From assembly GCF_900167445.1 (NCBI RefSeq), contig NZ_FUZT01000012.1:1-64000 (forward strand): DNA of 64,000 bases. Reading direction: 5' to 3'. This stretch comes from Maledivibacter halophilus. Its GTDB lineage: Bacteria; Bacillota; Clostridia; Peptostreptococcales; Caminicellaceae. This document shows positions 44,302-52,005 of this stretch, piece after piece; within the stretch, counting starts at the first letter, position 1; every line of letters begins with the position of its first letter. The position numbers were made by a program, and so were the translations under genes. The notes under the pieces were generated by a model. That model was given only the letters and a program-made list of their open reading frames with translations. It did no database searches and was not told the DNA's origin.

Positions 44302-46860
44302 GTGTATGAATTTATAGTAAATGGGACAAATGTAAATTGTAATGAAGATAAGCGGCTTATAGATTATTTAAGAGAGGATTTAAGGTTAACATCAGTAAAG
44401 GATGGATGTTCCGAAGGAACTTGTGGTGCGTGTACCATATTGGTGAACGGAAAAAAAATGAGAGCATGTATATTAAAGACTTCAAAAGTTACTGGTAAAG
44501 AAATTATAACTGTAGAAGGTCTTTCAGAAAGAGAAAAGGATGTATATTCTTATGCTTTTACAAAGGTAGGAGCTGTCCAATGCGGTTTTTGTATACCAGG
44601 AATGGTTATAAGTGCTAAAGCACTTTTAGATAAAAATTTAGCCCCTACAGAAGAAGATATTAAAAATGCAATAAAAGGAAATGTGTGTAGATGTACGGGA
44701 TATGTTAAGATTATTGAAGCTATAAAAATGGCAGCTCGTATTTTAAAAGAAAAATCCATAGTTCCTAAAGTAAGCTGCAAAGGATTAGTCGGAGATAAAA
44801 TGCAAAGGGTAGATGCTAGAAATAAAGTATTAGGTGAAGGCAAATATGTTGATGACATGTGTATAGAAGGAATGCTTTATGGTAGCGCTTTAAGACCAAA
44901 ATATCCAAGGGCTTTGGTGAAAAAAATAGATATATCAAAGGCTGAAAAACATCCTGGAGTTGTCTGTGTATTGACAGCAAAGGATATTCCAGGTCAAAGA
45001 TATATAGGGCATTTAAAGCAGGATTGGCCAGCATTGATTGCAGAAGGAGAAGAAACAAGGTATGTGGGCGATGCTATTGCACTTGTTGGAGCTACAAGTA
45101 AGCAGGTTTTAGAAGAAGGATTAAAACTAATAGAAGTTGAGTATGAAGAGTTAAAACCACTAACATCACCTAAAATGGCAATGGAGGAAGGTGCTCCCCA
45201 AATACACAAAGGTGGAAATATTCTGCAAAAAGATGTACTTAAAAGGGGAAATGTTGATGAGACTATTGAAAAGTCAAAATATGTAGTAACCAATAAATAT
45301 TATACCCCCTTTACAGAACATGCATTTCTTGAACCAGAATGTGCAATTGGGATGCCCGATGGCGACGGAATACTTTTATATACGGCAGATCAAGGAATTT
45401 ATGATGATCAAAGAGAAGTTGCAAACCTTTTAGGGGTACCTAAGGAAAAGGTGCGTGTTATAAGCAAATTAGTAGGTGGGGGTTTTGGTGGAAAGGAAGA
45501 TATGAGTGTACAGCATCATGCAGGATTGCTTGCATGGCATACAAAGAAGCCTGTAAAAGTAAAGCTTTCCAGAAAAGAAAGTATTATGATTCATCCCAAA
45601 AGACATGCTATGGAAATGGAGTTCACTACTGCCTGCGATGAAAATGGATATCTGACAGCAATGAAGGCCAGAATTATAGCCGATACAGGGGCCTATGCTT
45701 CACTTGGAGGACCGGTACTTCAAAGAGCATGTACCCATGCTGCAGGACCCTATAACTACCAGAATGTAGATATAGAAGGAATTGCTGTATATACTAATAA
45801 TCCACCGGCAGGAGCATTTAGAGGCTTTGGAGTTACTCAATCTAATTTTGCCACAGAATCTAATTTAAATGAATTAGCTAGAATGGTTGGAATATCAGAT
45901 TGGGAAATCAGATATAAAAATGCAATACGGCCAGGACAAATTCTTCCAAATGGACAAATTGCAGATGAAGGAACAGCCCTAGAAGAAACCTTACTAGCAG
46001 TAAAGGAAGAGTATGAAAGTTATCCCTATGCTGGAATTGCATGTGCCTTTAAAAATAGTGGATTAGGTGTAGGTGTTTCTGATATAGGAAGGTGCAGATT
46101 AACTATAGAAGATGGGAAGGTTCATATAAGAACCAGTGCTGCTTGCATGGGACAGGGAGTAGCAACTGTTACAACTCAAATTGTTTGTGAAACAACAAAA
46201 TTATCTCCAGATATAGTAATAGCAGATGACCCTGATACGAAAGTCACACCTAATTCTGGAATGTCTACTGCTTCAAGACAAACATTATTTACAGGTGAAG
46301 CTACAAGAAGAGTCTCATCAAAATTAAAAGAAGCTTTAGATTCTGGGAAATCATTAGAAGACCTTGAAGGACAAGATTTTTATGCAGAGTATGAGGGAAT
46401 AACAGATCCATTGGGATCAAAGAAGAAAAATCCAGTAAGTCATATTGCCTATGGATATGCTACTCATTGTGTATTTATAGATGAAAATGGAAAGCTTCAA
46501 AAGGCAATAGGTGCTCATGATATTGGCAGAGTCATTAATCCTATAAGTTTAGAAGGTCAGATTGAAGGTGGTATTGTTATGGGCCTTGGATATGCATTAA
46601 CAGAGGATTATCCACTAAATGAAGGAGTTCCAACAGCTAAGTTTGGAACATTAGGCCTTTTCAGAGCTACAGATATTCCAGAAATTAAGCCCATTATTAT
46701 AGAAAAAAATCCAAATGTATTAGCTTACGGAGCTAAGGGTGTAGGTGAGATTTCTTCTATTCCTACAGCAGCTGCAGTACAGGGAGCTTATCATAAACTA
46801 GATGGTATTCATAGAACAAAGCTGCCCTTAGAAAAAACTCCGTATAGTAGAAAAAAATAA
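44302..46860 (+). CDS. Selenium-dependent xanthine dehydrogenase (single-chain form)
   Basis: About 852 residues, a fusion of two xanthine-oxidase-family parts. The N-terminal 155 residues carry two [2Fe-2S] clusters (CSEGTCGACTILVNGKKMRAC and CGFC...CRCTGY). The rest is the molybdopterin subunit with VGGGFGGKEDM (about 390) and GAFRGFG (about 510). This matches the Se-dependent xanthine dehydrogenases of purine-fermenting bacteria, where selenium is a labile cofactor ligand, not selenocysteine. No FAD domain is present. The start is GTG at 44302 with GAAGGAAATAAA ahead; the TTG at 44248 has no ribosome site. It oxidises or, in reverse, reduces hypoxanthine, xanthine or urate; direction here is inferred. 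Confidence 0.9.
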   Translation: MYEFIVNGTNVNCNEDKRLIDYLREDLRLTSVKDGCSEGTCGACTILVNGKKMRACILKTSKVTGKEIITVEGLSEREKDVYSYAFTKVGAVQCGFCIPGMVISAKALLDKNLAPTEEDIKNAIKGNVCRCTGYVKIIEAIKMAARILKEKSIVPKVSCKGLVGDKMQRVDARNKVLGEGKYVDDMCIEGMLYGSALRPKYPRALVKKIDISKAEKHPGVVCVLTAKDIPGQRYIGHLKQDWPALIAEGEETRYVGDAIALVGATSKQVLEEGLKLIEVEYEELKPLTSPKMAMEEGAPQIHKGGNILQKDVLKRGNVDETIEKSKYVVTNKYYTPFTEHAFLEPECAIGMPDGDGILLYTADQGIYDDQREVANLLGVPKEKVRVISKLVGGGFGGKEDMSVQHHAGLLAWHTKKPVKVKLSRKESIMIHPKRHAMEMEFTTACDENGYLTAMKARIIADTGAYASLGGPVLQRACTHAAGPYNYQNVDIEGIAVYTNNPPAGAFRGFGVTQSNFATESNLNELARMVGISDWEIRYKNAIRPGQILPNGQIADEGTALEETLLAVKEEYESYPYAGIACAFKNSGLGVGVSDIGRCRLTIEDGKVHIRTSAACMGQGVATVTTQIVCETTKLSPDIVIADDPDTKVTPNSGMSTASRQTLFTGEATRRVSSKLKEALDSGKSLEDLEGQDFYAEYEGITDPLGSKKKNPVSHIAYGYATHCVFIDENGKLQKAIGAHDIGRVINPISLEGQIEGGIVMGLGYALTEDYPLNEGVPTAKFGTLGLFRATDIPEIKPIIIEKNPNVLAYGAKGVGEISSIPTAAAVQGAYHKLDGIHRTKLPLEKTPYSRKK

Positions 46861-46881
46861 ATTTGTAAAGGAGATTTTAGT

Positions 46882-47259
46882 ATGGAAAAATCAATAATAG
46901 CAACAGAAAAAGCACCGGGAGCTATAGGACCTTATTCACAGGCAGTAAAGATAGGAAATCTTATTTATACTTCTGGGCAATTACCAATTGATCCTGAAAC
47001 TGGAGAGCTTATTGAGGATGTCAAAAAAGCTACAGCACAAGCATTAGAAAATGTTAAAGCTATATTAGAAAAAGCTGGAACAAGTATGGAAAAAGTAATA
47101 AAAACCTTAGTGTTTGTTAAAGATTTAAAAGATTTTGAAGCTATAAATGAAGTGTATGCAACATATTTTTCAAAGAATTATCCTGCAAGGTCTTGTGTAG
47201 AAGTAGCTAGATTGCCTAAAGATGCTAGAGTGGAAATTGAAGTTATAGCGTCATTATAA
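46882..47259 (+). CDS. ridA: RidA-family enamine/imine deaminase
   Basis: 125 residues, near-consensus RidA: APGAIGPYSQAVKIGNLIYTSGQL at the start and NYPARSCVEVARLPKDARVEIE at the end, with the catalytic arginine in the PARSCVEVA motif (about residue 104). RidA proteins hydrolyse 2-aminoacrylate and similar enamines made by PLP enzymes. That suits this cluster, because YgeX forms an aminoacrylate intermediate on its way to pyruvate. It lies 21 bases after the dehydrogenase gene. The ATG follows AAAGGAGATTTTAGT. Confidence 0.93.
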   Translation: MEKSIIATEKAPGAIGPYSQAVKIGNLIYTSGQLPIDPETGELIEDVKKATAQALENVKAILEKAGTSMEKVIKTLVFVKDLKDFEAINEVYATYFSKNYPARSCVEVARLPKDARVEIEVIASL

Positions 47260-47299
47260 TAGTAGTACATTTTTTTTAATATCTAAGTATTTTGTATTG

Positions 47300-47333
47300 T
47301 CCCTCCCAGTTTTTTTGGGGAGGGATTGTTGTT
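47300..47333 (+). terminator. Probable terminator after ridA
   Basis: TCCCTCCC (47300-47307) pairs with GGGAGGGA (47318-47325), followed by TTGTTGTT. The tail is mixed, so termination may be partial. Confidence 0.65.
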
Positions 47334-47390
47334 AAAAAATATGGAAAAAAAGGAATATGGTTTTTCTATATAAAAATGAGGTGAAATAGA

Positions 47391-48773
47391 ATGTCAACCT
47401 TGATTAAAAATGGTATAATTGCAACAGCAAGTGATGTTTTCAAAGGAGACTTATATATTGAAAGTGGGATTATAAAGGAAATAGGGCTAAAACTAGAAAA
47501 AAGCAGATGTCATGTAATTGATGCAGAAGGGAAATATATTATTCCCGGGGGAGTAGATGTACATACCCATTTAAACTTAGATGTAGGAATAGGCGTTTCA
47601 AACGATGATTTTTATACAGGAACAGTTGCTGCAGCCTGTGGAGGAACAACAACAATTGTAGACCATATGGGTTTTGGACCAAAGGGATGTAATTTGCATC
47701 ATCAGGTGAAAGTATATCATGAATATGCTAAAAACAATGCAGTTATAGATTATGGGTTTCATGGCGTAATTCAGCATATAAATGATGATATTCTTAAAGA
47801 AATGAAAGATATAATAGAGATAGAAGGAATACCTAGCTTTAAAATTTATTTAACTTATGATTTTAAATTAAGTGATGAAGAAGCAATAAAAACCCTATTG
47901 AGACTCAAGAAGCTTGGAGGGCTTACAACAGTTCATGCAGAAAATCATTATATGATAAAATATTTGAAGAAAAAGTTTATTGATAATAGAAAAATACAGC
48001 CTATTTATCATGCCTTGAGTAGGCCCGAGGAGAGCGAAGCTGAAGCTATCAGTAGAATAATTCATTTAGCATACGTTTCTGATAATGCACCCTTATATAT
48101 TGTTCATTTATCAACTAAACTTGGACTTGATTATATAAAAAGGGCTCAAGAGACAGGTTGCAATGTATATGCTGAAACTTGCCCGCAATATTTATTGTTG
48201 GATGAAGAGAAATATAACTTGCCAAATAATGAGGGATTGAAGTATATTATGAGCCCTCCAATTAGGAAAAAGCATAATCAAAAGGCTTTGTGGAAAGGGA
48301 TTAGAGACGGAAATATTCAAGTTATTGCAACTGATCACTGTCCCTTTTCGTTTTATAGGGAAAAGCAGATGGGAAGAGAAGATTTTACAAAATGTCCCAA
48401 TGGTATACCTGGAGTTGAAACGAGGATACCTCTTATATTTTCAGAAGGAGTAATGAAAAATAGAATAGATATTAATAAATTTGTAGAGGTTACGAGCACG
48501 GCTCCTTCAAAAATTTTTGGATTATATCCAAAAAAAGGTACGATAGCAGTAGGGTCGGATGCTGATATTGTATTAATTGACACTAAAAAAGAAGTCGTAT
48601 TAACTAAAAAGATTTTACATGAAAATGTAGATTATACTTGTTATGAGGGAATGAAATTAGTTGGCTATCCCATTCTTACGATGGTAAGAGGAAAGATAGT
48701 TGTAAAGAATCATGATTTTGTCGGAGAAAAAGGGTATGGCGAATTTATATGCAGAAGGAAAAATATTTCATGA
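47391..48773 (+). CDS. hyuA: Dihydropyrimidinase/hydantoinase-type amidohydrolase
   Basis: 460 residues of the D-hydantoinase family. Metal ligands: GGVDVHTHLN (about 55-64), the lysine expected to be carboxylated at Lys151 (SFKIYLTYDF), TVHAENH (about 183), YIVHLST (about 236) and IATDHCPF (about 315). These enzymes open cyclic ureides; here a ring-opening step on a purine-derived ureide is likely, as for HyuA in urate-degrading gene sets. Length and motifs are complete. The ATG follows AATGAGGTGAAATAGA. Its own terminator follows at 48851. Confidence 0.92.
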   Translation: MSTLIKNGIIATASDVFKGDLYIESGIIKEIGLKLEKSRCHVIDAEGKYIIPGGVDVHTHLNLDVGIGVSNDDFYTGTVAAACGGTTTIVDHMGFGPKGCNLHHQVKVYHEYAKNNAVIDYGFHGVIQHINDDILKEMKDIIEIEGIPSFKIYLTYDFKLSDEEAIKTLLRLKKLGGLTTVHAENHYMIKYLKKKFIDNRKIQPIYHALSRPEESEAEAISRIIHLAYVSDNAPLYIVHLSTKLGLDYIKRAQETGCNVYAETCPQYLLLDEEKYNLPNNEGLKYIMSPPIRKKHNQKALWKGIRDGNIQVIATDHCPFSFYREKQMGREDFTKCPNGIPGVETRIPLIFSEGVMKNRIDINKFVEVTSTAPSKIFGLYPKKGTIAVGSDADIVLIDTKKEVVLTKKILHENVDYTCYEGMKLVGYPILTMVRGKIVVKNHDFVGEKGYGEFICRRKNIS

Positions 48774-48850
48774 AGAAACAAATATCAAAAAAATGTTGAT
48801 TTTTGTAATGTTTTTATGGTAAAATCAGTTCTATAAAATTTAATACTAAG

Positions 48851-48876
48851 ATAATAGCTTTGAAGCTATTATTTTT
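48851..48876 (+). terminator. Terminator after the hydantoinase gene
   Basis: ATAATAGCTT (48851-48860) pairs with AAGCTATTAT (48863-48872), followed by TTTT. The 2-base loop will open to a 4- or 6-base loop. Confidence 0.75.
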
Positions 48877-48889
48877 ACTGGATGAAGAT

Positions 48890-49003
48890 AGTGGAAGTGT
48901 TGATTGCGACCGTTATTGGACAGGCCTCTGGAGAGACTCGTCTGAGCACCGAAGGGGAAAGCCATAAAATATGGTGAAACTCTCAGGTAAAAGGACAGGG
49001 GAT
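48890..49003 (+). ncRNA. Glycine riboswitch, single aptamer
   Basis: The aptamer core is clear: CTCTGGAGAG (48926-48935), GAGCACCGAAGGGG (48944-48957) and AACTCTCAGGTAAAAGGAC (48978-48996). It matches the second (3') aptamer of tandem glycine riboswitches, including the TTGGACAGG that normally follows a first aptamer. No first aptamer core (CACCGAAG, CAGGTAAAA) is present upstream, so it is a singlet, probably with a short 5' remnant helix (48890-48918). It precedes the ACT-domain/UPF0210 gene pair by 150 bases. Confidence 0.92.
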
Positions 49004-49151
49004 TTGGAAATATTAAAAACCTTGTAAAGGGCTTATTTAAGTCTTTATAAGTTTATTTTTGAATTTTCTATGTTTTATGGAGGCTATATCATTATGATTT
49101 AGTCTCTTTTGTTTTTTTGAAAAATCATTTAGATAAAAGGAGGAAATATTG

Positions 49152-49421
49152 GTGAAGGCAGTTATTACAGTTATAGGAAATGATAAAACAGGAATTATAG
49201 CTGAAATGTCATCGGTTTTAGCAAAAAATGGTGTTAATATTCTAGATTTAAATCAAACTATTTTACAGGGCTATTTTACAATGATAATGGTTGTTGAACT
49301 GGAAAAAATGGATATAGGTTTTATGGAATTAAAAGATAAGCTCCAGATTTCGGGAAAGAAAATAGGTATGTCAGTAAAAATACAGCATGAAGATATATTC
49401 AATTCAATGCATAAAATTTAA
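49152..49421 (+). CDS. ACT-domain protein, UPF0237/GcvR-like
   Basis: 89 residues, a single ACT domain (VKAVITVIGNDKTGIIAEMSSVLAKNGVNILDLNQTI in two overlapping pieces), the small regulatory fold that binds amino acids. The family resembles the glycine-cleavage regulator GcvR, and members in many Firmicutes are encoded next to UPF0210 proteins, as here. The start is GTG at 49152, 8 bases after GGAGG; TTG at 49149 is also possible. A glycine riboswitch upstream suggests that glycine controls expression. It binds glycine or another amino acid by inference only. Confidence 0.87.
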   Translation: MKAVITVIGNDKTGIIAEMSSVLAKNGVNILDLNQTILQGYFTMIMVVELEKMDIGFMELKDKLQISGKKIGMSVKIQHEDIFNSMHKI

Positions 49422-49515
49422 TAAGCATAAAGAATTGCAAATAAAAAACATGGAAATATTCATTATTTTCTTTCAAATTTATTTTAATTTATATTTAATA
49501 GGAGATGAAAAGACA

Positions 49516-50874
49516 ATGAGTTATTTTAATAATATATTAGAAACTATAAATATGATTGAAAGAGAAAAGCTTGATATTCGAACTATTACAATGGGAATAT
49601 CATTATTGGATTGCTGTGATTCAGATGGAAAGAAAGCTAGAAGGAAAATTTATGATAAGATAATAAAATACGCTGAAAAATTAGTAGAAGTTGGAGAAAG
49701 TATTGAAACAAAATATGGAATACCCATAATAAATAAAAGAATATCTGTAACCCCAATTTCTATAATTGCTGGTGCTAGTAATGATGATAATTATGTGGAG
49801 TTTGCCAAAACCCTTGATGAAGCTGCAAAACATGTAGGAGTTAATTTTATTGGAGGCTTTTCAGCCCTTGTACAAAAAGGTTATTCAAAGGGAGATAAAA
49901 TTCTTATTGAGTCAATACCTAAGGCCCTTGAAAAAACCGATAGAGTATGTTCTTCAGTAAATATAGGAGATACTAGGTCGGGAATAAATATGGATGCGGT
50001 ACGGGATATGGGAAGGATAATTAAAAAAACTGCCTATTTAACAAAAGAAAATGAAAGTATAGGCTGTGCAAAACTTGTGGTTTTTGCCAATGCAGTAGAG
50101 GACAATCCTTTTATGGCAGGAGCATTTCATGGAGTTGGAGAAGGAGAATGTGTTATAAATGTAGGGGTGAGCGGTCCAGGTGTTGTTAAGGCCGCCCTTG
50201 AAAAGGTAAAGGGTAAGAGTTTTGATGTTGTTTCCGATACTATAAAAAAAACAGCATTCAAAATTACAAGGGCTGGACAATTGGTTGCTATTGAAGCTTC
50301 AAAAATGTTAAATGTTCCCTTTGGAATTTTAGATTTATCACTGGCACCAACACCTGCCGTTGGAGATAGTGTGGCAAGAATTTTGGAAGAGATAGGTATT
50401 GAAAGCTGTGGAGGTCATGGTACTACTGCAGCATTGGCATTATTAAATGATGCTGTTAAAAAAGGTGGGATAATGGCATCATCCCATGTAGGGGGATTAA
50501 GTGGAGCCTTTATTCCAATAAGTGAAGATGAAGGAATGATAAATGCTGTAAAGGCTGGTTCTTTAAATATAGAAAAGTTAGAGGCAATGACATGTGTTTG
50601 TTCTGTAGGACTTGATATGATAGCAATACCTGGAGATACTCCAGAAAATACTATATCGGCTATTATAGCCGATGAAGCTGCAATTGGAGTTATAAATAAG
50701 AAGACTACAGCTGTAAGAATAATTCCTGTTTATGGTAAGGGATTAGGAGAAGAAGCTATATTTGGAGGCCTTTTAGGAAGAGCTCCTATTATGCCTGTTA
50801 GTAAATTTTCAAGTGATAATTTTATAATTAGGGGTGGTAGAATACCTGCACCAGTTCATAGTTTCAAGAATTAA
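49516..50874 (+). CDS. UPF0210 (DUF711) family protein
   Basis: 452 residues matching the UPF0210/PFL family, whose fold is related to glycyl radical enzymes but without a known reaction. Typical segments are ILETINMIEREKLDIRTITMGISLLDC, CSSVNIGDTRSGINMDAV, and LDLSLAPTPAVGDSVARILE. The start is set at 49516 because AATAGGAGATGAAAAGACA precedes it and the length then matches the family; the longer frame from 49387 overlaps the ACT gene. It shares a transcript with the ACT-domain gene under glycine-riboswitch control. Confidence 0.9.
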   Translation: MSYFNNILETINMIEREKLDIRTITMGISLLDCCDSDGKKARRKIYDKIIKYAEKLVEVGESIETKYGIPIINKRISVTPISIIAGASNDDNYVEFAKTLDEAAKHVGVNFIGGFSALVQKGYSKGDKILIESIPKALEKTDRVCSSVNIGDTRSGINMDAVRDMGRIIKKTAYLTKENESIGCAKLVVFANAVEDNPFMAGAFHGVGEGECVINVGVSGPGVVKAALEKVKGKSFDVVSDTIKKTAFKITRAGQLVAIEASKMLNVPFGILDLSLAPTPAVGDSVARILEEIGIESCGGHGTTAALALLNDAVKKGGIMASSHVGGLSGAFIPISEDEGMINAVKAGSLNIEKLEAMTCVCSVGLDMIAIPGDTPENTISAIIADEAAIGVINKKTTAVRIIPVYGKGLGEEAIFGGLLGRAPIMPVSKFSSDNFIIRGGRIPAPVHSFKN

Positions 50875-50961
50875 TACTTACTATAGACAAACAATATTAA
50901 ACCTCAAAATTGTTTATCTTTAGAATAGAATAAATATTTAAATTACTATGTTTAATATTAG

Positions 50962-51060
50962 TTACTGAGTATTCCAGCTTATCCTACGCCAGAACAAGTA
51001 GTTAATGCCATAGCTGCTCTAAGAAAGTATGGTAAGATAATAGAAAGATTTAAAAAATAA
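50962..51060 (+). pseudogene. C-terminal remnant resembling an acyl-CoA synthetase (NDP-forming)
   Basis: 32 codons, LLSIPAYPTPEQVVNAIAAL then RKYGKIIERFKK and a stop. PxYPxPExAxxALAALxRY is the usual C-terminal motif of NDP-forming acyl-CoA synthetases. No start, ribosome site or upstream coding part is present; an in-frame TAG lies just before. It looks like the leftover of a deleted gene. A strong terminator follows. Confidence 0.5.
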
Positions 51061-51083
51061 TTAAATAATTATGAAGTTTTCTA

Positions 51084-51126
51084 AACTAAAACAAATGCTG
51101 CAACTCAAGCATTTGTTTTAGTTATT
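51084..51126 (+). terminator. Terminator after the synthetase remnant
   Basis: A perfect 16-bp stem (51084-51099 with 51108-51123), 8-base loop and ATTTC tail. It would have ended the lost gene. Confidence 0.8.
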
Positions 51127-51334
51127 TCAAATTAATTTCCTTATATTGATAATATATTAAGAATTTGTTACAATATATATATATTATAAATTAAACAAAT
51201 ACTTTTCTATTAATAATATTATATTGTATCAAGCCAATATAGGTTATAGTTATCAATTCTATTTTTCTTATTATTTAGTTCTATTTTTCTAATAAATCCA
51301 ATAATAATTATAAAAGCAATATTATAAATACTTT

Positions 51335-51421
51335 ACTCCGATTCTGAAAAACCAAATCATGGCTTTTTGGAACGATAGGGTATAAGAAGTAATTTTTATG
51401 CCTGCCGATGTGCAAAGGAGT
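51335..51421 (+). ncRNA. Moco/Tuco-type (molybdenum/tungsten cofactor) riboswitch
   Basis: The 3' part CCTGCCGATGTGCAAAGGAG matches the conserved CCTNCCG...AAAGG end of the moco RNA motif, and 51335-51339 (ACTCC) closes the fold by pairing with 51417-51421 (GGAGT). CATGGCTTTTTGG and GATAGGG segments lie between, in moco-like order. The next genes encode a tungsten-type aldehyde:ferredoxin oxidoreductase and its ferredoxin, as expected for the tungsten (Tuco) variety. The identification is by pattern only and the helices were not all checked. Confidence 0.78.
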
Positions 51422-51468
51422 TCATCTATTAGAGATGTATCAAGATATCTCTTTAGATGAACTTTTTA
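51419..51468 (+). terminator. Riboswitch expression-platform terminator
   Basis: AGTTCATCTA (51419-51428) pairs with TAGATGAACT (51454-51463), AGAGAT with ATCTCT inside, then TTTTTAT. Its 5' strand overlaps the 3' strand of the aptamer closing helix by three bases, so the two compete. Confidence 0.85.
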
Positions 51469-51528
51469 TATTCAAAAAATTAAAAGGGGGTGAGTCTGGC
51501 ATCATAAAAATGGTGGCCAGAGTAAATT

Positions 51529-52005
51529 GTGAGTAAAATACTGATTATTTCACCTGAAAAGTGTACAGGTTGCAGGACCTGTGAATTGGCATGTTCATTT
51601 AATAAGACTAATGAATTCAATCCCAAACATGCAGCTGTTTCAGTAATAAACTATGATGAAGCAGCAATATCAGTGCCAATGATGTGTATGCAGTGTGAAG
51701 ACCCATCTTGTATGAAGGTATGTCCTGTTTCTGCAATAAGAGCCAATGAACTGGGAGCAGTAGTTATTGACAGTGACAAGTGTATAGGTTGTAAAATGTG
51801 TATCAGCGCCTGCCCAATAGGAAATATAACCTACAATTCAAAGGAGAAAAAACTAATAAAATGTGATCTCTGTGATGGTAATCCAATGTGTGCAGAGTTT
51901 TGTCCATCGGGGGCTATTGAGTTTAAAGAAGGAAATGCCATTTTTCTTAATAAGAAGAAAAAAATTGCTGAAAAATTTAAGGAATTATTTGGGGAGGTGG
52001 AATAA
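51529..52005 (+). CDS. Ferredoxin-type iron-sulfur protein, AOR partner
   Basis: 158 residues with four cysteine clusters of the [4Fe-4S] type: CTGCRTCELAC (about 12-22), CMQCEDPSCMKVCP, CIGCKMCISACP and CDLCDGNPMCAEFCP. Similar poly-ferredoxins are encoded beside aldehyde:ferredoxin oxidoreductases and carry their electrons. The start is GTG without an obvious ribosome site at the usual spacing; AAGGGGGTGAG lies about 35 bases upstream and a small hairpin (51495-51521) sits between. The stop overlaps the ATG of the oxidoreductase gene by one base. Confidence 0.88.
   Translation: MSKILIISPEKCTGCRTCELACSFNKTNEFNPKHAAVSVINYDEAAISVPMMCMQCEDPSCMKVCPVSAIRANELGAVVIDSDKCIGCKMCISACPIGNITYNSKEKKLIKCDLCDGNPMCAEFCPSGAIEFKEGNAIFLNKKKKIAEKFKELFGEVE

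Noticed and set aside
44302..46860. Selenocysteine codon in the Se-dependent xanthine dehydrogenase
   Set aside because: The frame has no internal TGA; selenium in this family is a labile cofactor ligand, not a coded residue.
51497..51515. Sigma-54 promoter at TCTGGCATCATAAAAATGG
   Set aside because: TGGCA is present but the -12 GC at the required 10-base spacing is missing.
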